Below are positions 6,204 through 12,782 of a stretch of DNA of 13,731 nt, one piece after another. Position numbers and translations under genes: made by a program. The stretch covers positions 1 to 13,731 of the forward strand of contig CAKUHJ010000040.1 in assembly GCA_934655935.1 (NCBI GenBank), written 5' to 3'. Source of the stretch: an uncultured Oscillospiraceae bacterium (GTDB taxonomy: Bacteria > Bacillota > Clostridia > Oscillospirales > Oscillospiraceae). Positions within the stretch are counted from its first letter, which is position 1, and every line of letters starts with the position of its first letter. The notes below the pieces were generated by a model that did no database searches, had not been told where the DNA came from, and worked only from the letters and a program-made list of their open reading frames with translations.

Positions 6204-7418
6204 ATGGAACTGAAAACCTGTGAATATTGTGCGACCGCCTATGACGCGTCGCTGGAGCAGTGCCCGCTCTGCGGCCGGCCGTCCGGCGGCGCCCCGCGCC
6301 GCGGCGGAAAGCGGCTGAAAAAGCCGGAGCGTCCGGCGCGCGCGCCCAAAAACGAAAATCCCGGCCAGCCGGAGGAGCCCTTGTACGCGATTCCAAAATG
6401 GATGATGAAGCTCATCTGTGCCAGCCTTGGCGCGGCGGTGCTCGCCGGAGCGATTTTCGCGGTTTCGCAGCTGGGCTGGTGTCCGTGGCGCGTGCAGACG
6501 CAGCCGGCGCAGCAGTCCGGCACGGAGCTGAGCGAGCCTGCGCAGCCCGCCGCACCCGCGGAAACCAAGCCGACCGAGCAGCAGTATATGAACGAGGAGG
6601 ACCGGCCGCAGCCGGAGGAGTCTGCGCCGGAGAGTACGCCGGTTGCATGCGAAAGCCTGACGCTTTCTGCGCCGTCCATCACCTTTGACGAGGCCGGACG
6701 CTTTTTTAACCTGACCTTTACGCGCCTGCCGGAAGGCTGTGAGGAGGAGGTGCTCTTCTCCTCCAGCGACGATTCGATTGCCTCGGTCAACGCGCACGGC
6801 AAAATCACCGCCGTCAACGCCGGCAGCGCCATCATTACCGCGCAGTGCGGCCAGCAGAGCGCAACGTGCCTGGTGACGTGCGACTTTTCCTACATCGCGC
6901 CGGAAAACAACGCGCAGAGTGCGGAGGCCAAGCTGAACCGGGACGACATGAGCTTTGCCAACGCCGGAGAGCATTTCCCCCTGAACGTGGAGAATCTGCC
7001 GGACGGCGTCACGGTTTCCTACCGCAGCGCCGACGAGGCGGTCGCGGCCGTCTCGGAGGCCGGGCTTGTCACCGCGGTCGGCGGCGGCACGACGACGGTT
7101 ACGGCCTCGCTTTCCAACGGCCAGAGCCTGCAGTGCATCGTCCGGTGCGCCTTCGGCGAGTCGGGCGGCACGGGCAGCGCGTGCACCATCAGCCACAGCG
7201 ACGTCACCATGGGAATCCTGAATGAAAAGTTCCAGCTGACGCTCAAGGACGCCGACGGAACCAAAATCTCCAACCTTCTCTGGGTTTCCTCAGACAGCTC
7301 CATCTGCTCTGTGGACGGCAGCGGCGTTGTGACGGCGGTGGGCGAGGGAACCGCTTATGTATCGACCACCTACGACGGCGTCAGCTACCAGTGCATTGTC
7401 CGCTGCAGCTTCCGCTGA
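6204..7418 (+). CDS. Zinc-ribbon membrane protein with three BIG2 outer repeats
   Basis: A 404-residue membrane protein. A short cytoplasmic zinc ribbon has C6-x2-C9 and C20-x2-C23 (CEYC ... CPLCG). A basic, Pro-rich linker follows, then one membrane helix at about 67-90. Beyond a Pro/Glu/Gln-rich spacer (98-148) come three bacterial Ig-like group 2 repeats, roughly 149-228, 240-317 and 325-404. Each carries the BIG2 signature of a 'SSDDSIASV...GKITAV..G.A.ITA' type core. Every repeat ends in Cys-x3-Cys (222/226, 311/315, 397/401), which is unusual and may mean disulphides. GGAGG at 6193-6197, 6 bases before the ATG, supports the start. Its divergent position next to the kinase, which also has a single membrane pass and beta-sandwich outer domains, suggests a common envelope function. 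It could be a kinase partner or substrate. The specific role is unknown. Confidence 0.85.
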   Translation: MELKTCEYCATAYDASLEQCPLCGRPSGGAPRRGGKRLKKPERPARAPKNENPGQPEEPLYAIPKWMMKLICASLGAAVLAGAIFAVSQLGWCPWRVQTQPAQQSGTELSEPAQPAAPAETKPTEQQYMNEEDRPQPEESAPESTPVACESLTLSAPSITFDEAGRFFNLTFTRLPEGCEEEVLFSSSDDSIASVNAHGKITAVNAGSAIITAQCGQQSATCLVTCDFSYIAPENNAQSAEAKLNRDDMSFANAGEHFPLNVENLPDGVTVSYRSADEAVAAVSEAGLVTAVGGGTTTVTASLSNGQSLQCIVRCAFGESGGTGSACTISHSDVTMGILNEKFQLTLKDADGTKISNLLWVSSDSSICSVDGSGVVTAVGEGTAYVSTTYDGVSYQCIVRCSFR

Positions 7419-7430
7419 GCAGAAAACTTT

Positions 7431-7469
7431 TACGGGAACGCAGGCCATGCCGCCGCGTTCCCGTATTTT
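7431..7469. terminator. Bidirectional terminator between convergent genes
   Basis: Arms 7431-7441 and 7455-7465 pair perfectly over 11 bp around a 13-base loop. On the plus strand TTTT follows at 7466-7469. On the minus strand the stem is followed by AAAGTTTTCT. It sits between the stop of the BIG2 gene (7418) and the stop of the DUF378 gene (7472), so it can serve both. Confidence 0.85.
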
Positions 7470-7471
7470 GT

Positions 7472-7669
7472 TCAGGCGGCTTCGTTCCGCTTCCGGAACA
7501 GCAGCGTCACGCACCACAGCCCGGCAAGGCCCACCAGCGCATAGACGATCCGGCTGACCGTCGCGGTCTGGCCGCCGAAAATCCACGCCACCAGATCAAA
7601 GCGTGCAAAGCCAATCAGGCCCCAGTTGATGGCGCCGACAATTGCAAGAATCAGACAGAGCATATCCAT
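7472..7669 (-). CDS. DUF378 family small membrane protein
   Basis: A 65-residue protein with two predicted membrane helices (about 4-31 and 38-58) and a short basic tail. The first helix contains INWGLIGFARFDLVAWIFGG and the second begins SRIVYALVGLAGLW. This is the typical DUF378 pattern: an NWGL core, a Phe-Asp-Leu-Val motif and an 'SRIVY..VGLAGL' second helix. Members are short bacterial membrane proteins of unknown function. An in-frame TGA two codons upstream limits the start to ATG 7669 or the next ATG two codons later. The purine-rich GGAAAGGAAA tract upstream is a weak ribosome binding site. It is transcribed alone. The palindrome at 7694-7707 lies just upstream and may regulate it. 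Confidence 0.85.
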   Translation of the reverse strand: MDMLCLILAIVGAINWGLIGFARFDLVAWIFGGQTATVSRIVYALVGLAGLWCVTLLFRKRNEAA

Positions 7670-7693
7670 GGTTCAATCATTTCCTTTCCTTTG

Positions 7694-7707
7694 CGTCAGC
7701 TGACGCT
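7694..7707. promoter_or_regulatory. Perfect 14-bp palindrome, copy 1 of a possible operator
   Basis: GCGTCAGCTGACGC is its own reverse complement. It lies 24 bases upstream of the DUF378 start, in its leader or promoter. The 12-mer GTCAGCTGACGC inside it recurs exactly at 7861-7872. Two copies in one intergenic region suggest a binding site for a dimeric regulator of both divergent genes. Confidence 0.5.
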
Positions 7708-7784
7708 CGTGGTTGTTCCGGAGATAGTATGGGCCGGTTTTGCGCGTCTCATTCAGCCGCTGGAAAGAAATTCTCAAAAATCGG

Positions 7785-7812
7785 TTGCTTTTGGGGGTAA
7801 AAGCTGTATAAT
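7785..7812 (+). promoter_or_regulatory. Probable sigma-A promoter for DUF1015-ispE
   Basis: A perfect TATAAT at 7807-7812 is preceded by TTGCTT at 7785-7790, spacing 16. The start point would be near 7819, giving a leader of about 100 bases that contains palindrome copy 2. A weaker alternative is TTGTCA (7859-7864) with GATATT (7883-7888), in which the palindrome overlaps the -35. Confidence 0.6.
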
Positions 7813-7860
7813 GAAAACTGGTGAAAAACTTTTTTAGGCGTCATAAGCGTGTGTGCCCTT

Positions 7861-7872
7861 GTCAGCTGACGC
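7861..7872. promoter_or_regulatory. Palindrome copy 2, upstream of DUF1015
   Basis: GTCAGCTGACGC here is identical to 7696-7707. The core GTCAGCTGAC (7861-7870) is a perfect 10-bp palindrome. It is downstream of the TATAAT promoter and overlaps the TTGTCA alternative -35, a position suited to repression. Confidence 0.5.
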
Positions 7873-7917
7873 AAAAATTGTTGATATTACATGTAAGATT
7901 AAGAAAGGTGAACCGCG

Positions 7918-9162
7918 ATGAATGCTTTTTTACCCGCTGATATTCTGCTCCCGAAGACAGACCATATGGAAAAGTGGGCGGTCATTGCCTGCGACCAGTT
8001 TACCTCGGACGCTGCGTACTGGGATCGCGTGCGCAAGAACGCAGAGGGCGCCGTTTCCACCATCAACCTGATCCTTCCCGAGGCGGAGCTTGGCACCGAG
8101 AAGGAGGCCGCGCACACGGCTGAGATCAACGCCACCATGAAAAAGTATATGGACGAGGATGTGTTCACGGTTTATCCCAACAGCTTTGTCTATGTGGAGC
8201 GGACGCTGGAGAACGGCTCTGTCCGCGAGGGTCTGGTCGGCATGGTGGACCTGGACGCCTACGATTACTCCACCGGCGCGACCAGCGCAATCCGCGCCAC
8301 GGAGCGCACCGTCGCCGAGCGTATCCCGCCCCGCCAGCGCGTCCGCCGCGACGCGCCCATTGAGCTGCCGCATATTCTGATGCTCTGCGACGACCATGAC
8401 AAGAAGCTGATCGAGCCCATCGGTGCGAAGAAGGACAGCCTCAGAAAGCTCTACGACTTTGACCTTATGGAGGGCGGCGGCCATATCGCCGGCTGGCTGG
8501 TCGAGGGCAAGGATGTGGACGAATTCAATAAGGCGCTGGAGGAATACTCCGCCACCGTGGGCGAAAAATACAAGGGCCTCAAGGGTGTGCCGATGGTCTT
8601 CGCCGTCGGCGACGGCAACCATTCCCTGGCCACGGCCAAGAGCTGCTATGAGGAGCTCAAGAAGAACAACCCCGGCAAGGACCTTTCAGACCATCCGGCA
8701 AGATATGCGCTGGTGGAGCTTGAAAACATCCACGATCCGGCGCAGGCGTTTGAGCCGATTCACCGCGTGATCTTCAAAACGGAGCCCAGGAAGCTGCTCC
8801 AGGCGCTGGAGGAAAGCTGCTGCGCGCAGACCGGCTTCCCGGTCAAGTGGTACATTGGCGAGGAATCCGGCACGGTGCATCTGGATAAGAACAAGGGCGA
8901 GCTTGCCGTCGGCGTTCTGCAGCACTTCCTTGACGAGTATCTGAAGTCCAATCCCGGCGAGATCGACTACATCCACGACGACGATGCGCTGATTGACCTT
9001 GCCAGGCAGCCAGACGCCATCGGCTTCCTGCTGCCCGCGATGGAAAAGAGCCAGCTGTTCCGCGGCGTGATTGCCGACGGCATTCTTCCCAGAAAGACGT
9101 TCTCCATGGGCCACAGCCGCGAGAAGAGATATTACCTGGAAGGCAGAAAAATCAATGAATGA
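7918..9162 (+). CDS. DUF1015 family protein
   Basis: A 414-residue soluble protein of the DUF1015 family, near full length. It opens with FLPADILLP and AVIACDQFTSD, and carries the family's central motif as FAVGDGNHSLATAK (residues 228-241), equivalent to the ADGHHR-type box of other members. ARYALVELENIHDPA follows at 261-275 and a conserved C-terminal RKTFSMGHS at 392-400. The family has no settled function. The central box resembles the nucleotide-binding loop of ParB/sulfiredoxin-like folds, and a kinase- or phosphatase-type role has been considered; I treat that as inference. AAAGGTGA at 7904-7911 supports the ATG. The stop codon overlaps the ispE start by 4 bases (ATGA), so the two are co-translated. 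This does not prove a shared pathway. Confidence 0.9.
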   Translation: MNAFLPADILLPKTDHMEKWAVIACDQFTSDAAYWDRVRKNAEGAVSTINLILPEAELGTEKEAAHTAEINATMKKYMDEDVFTVYPNSFVYVERTLENGSVREGLVGMVDLDAYDYSTGATSAIRATERTVAERIPPRQRVRRDAPIELPHILMLCDDHDKKLIEPIGAKKDSLRKLYDFDLMEGGGHIAGWLVEGKDVDEFNKALEEYSATVGEKYKGLKGVPMVFAVGDGNHSLATAKSCYEELKKNNPGKDLSDHPARYALVELENIHDPAQAFEPIHRVIFKTEPRKLLQALEESCCAQTGFPVKWYIGEESGTVHLDKNKGELAVGVLQHFLDEYLKSNPGEIDYIHDDDALIDLARQPDAIGFLLPAMEKSQLFRGVIADGILPRKTFSMGHSREKRYYLEGRKINE

Positions 9163-10064
9163 ACACTTGCACGCAAGGCGCGTTCGCGAAGGTCAACCTG
9201 ACGCTCGACGTTCTGGACCTCCGGCCGGACGGCTATCACAATCTGAAATCGGTCATGCAGGCGATCTCCCTGCATGACGACGTCACCGTCTGCCTGCAGA
9301 CCGGCCGGCCCTGGGCGGTTCACTGCTACCGGGAGGTTCTGCCGGACGGCGGGGAGGAGGCCGAGCTTCTGACCGACGGCCTTCCGCAGGACGAAGAGAA
9401 TCTTGCCTGGAAGGCGGCGGAGGCCTTTTTCGCCAGAACCGGCAGGGGCAGGCAGCCGGACGGCCTGGAGATTTTCATCAGCAAACGCATTCCGCTCGGC
9501 GCGGGCCTGGGCGGCGGCAGCGCGGACGCTGCGGCGGTACTGAAGGCGCTCAATCAGCTCACCGGCGCGCCGTTGTCCATTGCCGCGCTCTGCGAGCTCG
9601 GCGCGCAGGTCGGAAGCGACGTGCCGTTCTGCGTTCTGGGCGGCACGGCGCTGGTGGAGGGACGGGGAGAGCTTCTGACCCGTCTGCCGGAAACGCCGGA
9701 GATGTTCTATGTGGTCTGCCAGCCGGACTTCTCCGTCTCCACGGCGGAGCTCTACAGGAAGCTGGATGAGACGTTCGTGGAAAAGCGCCCCAACCACCGG
9801 GATATGATTGCCAACCTCCAGAAGGGGGAGCTTCTCGGCGTGGGCGGAAGCCTGTGCAATGTGTTTGAGCCGCTGGTTCTGAAGGAGCATTTTGACCTTA
9901 ATTATATCCGCTCCATGATGATCACCTACGGCGCCTATGGCGCGCAGATGACCGGCACAGGCTCTGCAGTTTTCGGAATCTACGATTCGTTTGAATACGC
10001 AACCGTCGCCTGCACGATGCTCAAGGACCGGTATCAGAAGGTTTTCCTTGCGAAGAATGTATAA
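9159..10064 (+). CDS. ispE: 4-diphosphocytidyl-2-C-methyl-D-erythritol kinase
   Basis: A 301-residue GHMP-family kinase that phosphorylates 4-diphosphocytidyl-2-C-methyl-D-erythritol with ATP in the cytoplasmic non-mevalonate isoprenoid pathway. Visible signatures are AFAKVNLTL at 9-16 with Lys11, the RPDGYHNL substrate segment (22-29), the ATP-binding loop PLGAGLGGGSAD (112-123), catalytic Asp155 in GSDVPF, and the C-terminal GTGSAVFGIY glycine motif. The length is usual for IspE. The start is the ATG of the ATGA overlap with DUF1015; the nearest purine-rich site (GGAAGG at 9138-9143) is rather distant, so translation probably depends on coupling. A strong terminator follows 12 bases after the stop. 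In many Firmicutes ispE lies near purR or spoVG; here its neighbours are DUF1015 and spoIIR. Confidence 0.95.
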   Translation: MNTCTQGAFAKVNLTLDVLDLRPDGYHNLKSVMQAISLHDDVTVCLQTGRPWAVHCYREVLPDGGEEAELLTDGLPQDEENLAWKAAEAFFARTGRGRQPDGLEIFISKRIPLGAGLGGGSADAAAVLKALNQLTGAPLSIAALCELGAQVGSDVPFCVLGGTALVEGRGELLTRLPETPEMFYVVCQPDFSVSTAELYRKLDETFVEKRPNHRDMIANLQKGELLGVGGSLCNVFEPLVLKEHFDLNYIRSMMITYGAYGAQMTGTGSAVFGIYDSFEYATVACTMLKDRYQKVFLAKNV

Positions 10065-10088
10065 AAATTAAAAATACCGTCCATGCTT
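10059..10088 (+). promoter_or_regulatory. Possible sigma-F promoter of spoIIR
   Basis: GTATA at 10059-10063, overlapping the ispE stop, matches the sigma-F -35 (GYWTA). After 15 bases, GTCCATGCTT (10079-10088) fits the -10 consensus only partly (G, A, C and T at the key places). The position suits spoIIR, a known sigma-F target in Bacillus. The match is weak and read by eye. Confidence 0.3.
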
Positions 10089-10116
10089 ACAAAAAATCAG
10101 CATGGGCGGTGTTTTT
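10076..10116 (+). terminator. Intrinsic terminator of ispE overlapping the spoIIR start region
   Basis: Arms 10076-10087 and 10099-10110 form a 12-bp stem with one G-T wobble (10080 with 10106) and an 11-base loop, followed by GTTTTT (10111-10116). The right arm carries the GGGCGG-type ribosome binding site of spoIIR, and the T-run ends directly at the spoIIR ATG. Confidence 0.85.
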
Positions 10117-10728
10117 ATGTCACTCCGGAGAAAAAGAAGGCTGCAGCTTGCAGCGGCAGTTCTGGCGGTACTTACGGCGGCTTCCTGCGTATATCTGCAA
10201 AGCGCGCAGAAAAGCCTTGCAGGAAAGCTGATCCGGCTTCACGTGGTTGCAAATTCGGATTCCGCAGCCGATCAGGCGCGGAAGCTTCAGGTGCGCGACG
10301 CGGTTCTGGCCTGCGCGCAGCAGGCGCTTGCGGATGCGGAGGACCCCCGCGCGGCGCTTGCGGAGGCGCTGCCGGCGCTGCAGCAGGCGGCGCAGGAAAG
10401 ACTCCGCGCGCTGGGCGACGGCAGCCCCGTGACGGTCACGCTCTGTAAGGAGCGCTTTCCCACGCGCGCCTATGAGACGTTCTCTCTCCCGGCCGGCGTC
10501 TACGAGTCTCTGCGCGTCCGCATCGGAAGCGCCCAGGGGCACAACTGGTGGTGCGTGGTTTTCCCGGCCCTGTGCATGAGCGCAGGCATGGACGAGCTGG
10601 AGCTTGCCGCGCAGGCTGCGGGAATGACGCAGGGGGAGGTGCGCCTGATCACCGGCGAGGACGCGGGCTTCGAACTGAAGTTCCGGACGCTGGAGCTGCT
10701 GCAGAAGCTCAAGGCGCTTCTTTTCTGA
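10117..10728 (+). CDS. spoIIR: Stage II sporulation protein R
   Basis: A 203-residue SpoIIR: the forespore-made, exported signalling protein that activates the pro-sigma-E protease SpoIIGA in the mother-cell membrane. After a basic start (SLRRKRR) a hydrophobic segment at about 9-27 acts as signal or anchor. The family core follows: LIRLHVVANSDSAADQ (38-53), then KLQVRDAVL (56-64), and the conserved GHNWWCVVFPALC block (141-153). The length is close to B. subtilis SpoIIR (224). The ATG at 10117 is preferred to the one at 10102, because GGGCGGTG lies 5 bases before it while 10102 is inside the terminator stem with no binding site before it. The gene appears to be transcribed alone, being bounded by terminators on both sides. 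Its presence makes endospore formation likely. Confidence 0.92.
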   Translation: MSLRRKRRLQLAAAVLAVLTAASCVYLQSAQKSLAGKLIRLHVVANSDSAADQARKLQVRDAVLACAQQALADAEDPRAALAEALPALQQAAQERLRALGDGSPVTVTLCKERFPTRAYETFSLPAGVYESLRVRIGSAQGHNWWCVVFPALCMSAGMDELELAAQAAGMTQGEVRLITGEDAGFELKFRTLELLQKLKALLF

Positions 10729-10736
10729 TAAGGAAA

Positions 10737-10778
10737 CACCGGCAGAAGCCTTTTACAGGCTCCCGCCGGTGCTTTGTT
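10737..10778. terminator. Terminator between spoIIR and potD
   Basis: An outer 7-bp stem (10737-10743 with 10765-10771) encloses a 3-by-3 internal loop and an inner 5-bp stem (10747-10751 with 10757-10761). CTTTGTT follows on the plus strand. On the minus strand the stem is followed by T-rich sequence (TTTCCTT), so it can also end the pot operon. The T-runs are imperfect. Confidence 0.7.
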
Positions 10779-11973
10779 ATGGATTTTCGCGCCACTTGCG
10801 GCAGCGGCGCGCCTTTCTCCTGCGGCGGCAGACGCCGGAGACAATGAAAAATACACTCACGGCCGCGATTGCCGCGGCGGTCAGAATCAGATAGGGCGTG
10901 GCATTGGAGGCGGAGGTCTTGACCGACAGCCAGAGGCTGCTCATGGTCTGCGTGGCCTGCGTGCTGAGCTCGGCAAAGCTCTCGCTCCGGGCAAGCGTCT
11001 GCGCATCCGGGTAGGACACGGGGCTTGTGACGACGTCCTCGTCCATATAGGCCTTTGCGGCGGTTTCCGGCGTGGAATAGCCGATGTAGTCGAGATTTGC
11101 CGCCGAAATATCCGGCCGGCAGAGGAAGTTGATGAACGCCTCGGCACCCGGCTTGTTCTGGCAGCCCTTCGGAATGCAGATGGCGTCGATGAAGATGTTG
11201 TAGCCCTCCTTCGGATGGCTGAAGCCAAGGTCCGGGTTTTCCTCCACCATCGTCAGATAGTCGCCCGCATAGTAGGGGGCGGCCCAGGCCTCGCCGCGCT
11301 CCATGCGGTCGAAAATCTGGTCCATGACATAGCCCTGGAGCACGGGCGCCTGCGAGACAAGAAGGTCTGCGCAGTTTTTCAGCTCCTGCTCGTCCTCCGT
11401 GTTGAGGCTGTAGCCGAGCAGAGACTCCGCGATGGCGAAGGCATCGCGCGGATTGTCGAACATCAGAAGCTTGCCGGCATACTTGGAGTTCCAGAGACAG
11501 GACCAGCTCTGCGCGTCCTCGTCGGAGATGTAGTTCCGGTTGTAGATGAGCCCCACCGTGCCCCAGGTGTAGGGGACGGAGTAGGCGTTCTGCGGGTCAT
11601 AGGACTGGTTGCGGAAGGTCTCGTCAATGTAGGCATAGTTTGGAATGTTGGAAAAGTCCAGCGGCTCCAGCATATCCTCGGAGATGAGCTTTGCAATCAT
11701 GTAATCGGAGGGGATGATGACGTCGAAGGTGGTGCCGCCGGTTTTGAGCTTCGTGTACATTGACTCGTTGGAGTCAAACGTCAGGTAATTGACGCGGATG
11801 CCGGTCTCCTCCTCGAAGGCGCGGATGACGTCGAGAGAGTCGTCTGTGCCGTCCGAGATATACTGGCCCCAGTTGTAGACGGTAATCTCATTCGCGGCGG
11901 CCTTCACGCCCTGCGGGAGCAGGCAGGCAAGCAGCAGCGCGGAAAGAAGCAGGGAAAGAAGACGTTTTTTCAT
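10777..11973 (-). CDS. potD: Spermidine/putrescine-binding protein with C-terminal membrane anchor
   Basis: A 398-residue extracellular solute-binding protein for polyamine uptake. A signal peptide (about 1-26) contains LLAC at 14-17, a marginal lipobox; a type I cut after GVKA is the alternative. The PotD fold begins NEITVYNWGQYIS, with Trp35 and Tyr38 at the polyamine-binding positions. Other ligand-site segments are PSDYM (88-92), PRDAFA (175-180), EAWAAPYYAGD (228-238) and FID (261-263), where Phe stands for the usual Trp before the conserved Asp. Unlike standard PotD it ends in a membrane helix (about 360-381) and a basic tail starting CRRRRKARR, so the protein should be held at the membrane by its C-terminus. 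AAAGGAGG lies 8 bases before the ATG. The start overlaps the potC stop (ATGA). The call is firm for PotD-like; the choice among spermidine and putrescine is open. Confidence 0.9.
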   Translation of the reverse strand: MKKRLLSLLLSALLLACLLPQGVKAAANEITVYNWGQYISDGTDDSLDVIRAFEEETGIRVNYLTFDSNESMYTKLKTGGTTFDVIIPSDYMIAKLISEDMLEPLDFSNIPNYAYIDETFRNQSYDPQNAYSVPYTWGTVGLIYNRNYISDEDAQSWSCLWNSKYAGKLLMFDNPRDAFAIAESLLGYSLNTEDEQELKNCADLLVSQAPVLQGYVMDQIFDRMERGEAWAAPYYAGDYLTMVEENPDLGFSHPKEGYNIFIDAICIPKGCQNKPGAEAFINFLCRPDISAANLDYIGYSTPETAAKAYMDEDVVTSPVSYPDAQTLARSESFAELSTQATQTMSSLWLSVKTSASNATPYLILTAAAIAAVSVFFIVSGVCRRRRKARRCRKWRENP

Positions 11974-12782
11974 GCGCGCACCCTCCTTTGTGCCCGGCTG
12001 CGGTCGGATTTGGCCTGCAGAAGATTCATCAGCGACATCAGAATCAGAATCGTGATGAACATCAGCGTGAACAGCGCGTAAATCTTGGGCTGAATGGGCT
12101 TTTTCACATAGTTGTAAATCTCGACCGGGAGCGTGATGAAGCGCGAGCCCGTGACAAAGTAGGAGATCACGAAATCGTCCAGGCTCATCGTAAAGGCCAT
12201 CAGCGCGCCGGAGATGACGCCGGGCATGATCTCGTGAATCACGACCTTGGAGAAGGCCTGCATCGGCGTGCAGCCAAGGTCCAACGCCGCCTCCACAAGG
12301 TCCTTGTCCATCTGCTGAAGCTTCGGCATGACGTTAAGAATGACATAGGGGAGATTGAAGGTGATGTGCGCAATCAGAAGCGTCCAGAAGCTCAGCATAT
12401 CGCTGCGGCGCAGCGCCGTTCCCAGAAATGCGAACAGCAGCGCCAGCGCAACGCCGGTGACGATATCGGGGTTCGTCATCGGAATGTTGGTTATGGTCAT
12501 GACGGCGCTGCGGAGCCGCCCCTTCATGCTGTGGACGCCGACGGCCGCCATGGTGCCGAAGACGGTGGCAAGGAAGCTTGAAAGCAGCGCGACGATCAGG
12601 GAATTGCGCAGCAGCGTCAGAAGCGCAGAGTCGCGGAAGAGGTTGGCGTACTGCGAAAGCGTGAAGCCCTTGAAGCTTGCAATGTCCGTGCCGGAATTGA
12701 AGGAGGCCACGGCCAGGACGATCATCGGCACGTAGAGAAAGATAAAGACCAGCACGGTCACGGTGCGGTTAAAATGCTTCAT
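11970..12782 (-). CDS. potC: Polyamine ABC transporter permease
   Basis: A 270-residue inner-membrane permease with about six membrane helices. It pairs with PotB to form the channel of the PotABCD importer. The EAA loop that docks on PotA is at about 164-190 (EAALDLGCTPMQAFSKVVI), and the PotC hallmark SLDDFVISYF is at 200-209, with TLPVEIYNYVK following. The start is placed at ATG 12782 rather than further upstream: it forms a 4-base ATGA overlap with the potB stop, has GAGGAGG 10 bases before it, and begins MKHFNR directly before the first helix. Upstream extension to 12839 adds only out-of-context Arg/Gly-rich residues. Confidence 0.93.
   Translation of the reverse strand: MKHFNRTVTVLVFIFLYVPMIVLAVASFNSGTDIASFKGFTLSQYANLFRDSALLTLLRNSLIVALLSSFLATVFGTMAAVGVHSMKGRLRSAVMTITNIPMTNPDIVTGVALALLFAFLGTALRRSDMLSFWTLLIAHITFNLPYVILNVMPKLQQMDKDLVEAALDLGCTPMQAFSKVVIHEIMPGVISGALMAFTMSLDDFVISYFVTGSRFITLPVEIYNYVKKPIQPKIYALFTLMFITILILMSLMNLLQAKSDRSRAQRRVRA

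Noticed and set aside
6045..7196. 383-codon minus-strand open frame opposite the BIG2 gene
   Set aside because: No recognisable domain and Arg/Ala/Gly-rich composition. The plus strand has a ribosome binding site, zinc ribbon and three BIG2 repeats.
7813..7917. Riboswitch or attenuator in the DUF1015 leader
   Set aside because: I found no nested stems or terminator/antiterminator pair, only the palindrome and a short T-run.
10774..11763. 329-codon plus-strand open frame opposite potD
   Set aside because: A shadow of potD, without start signals or motifs.
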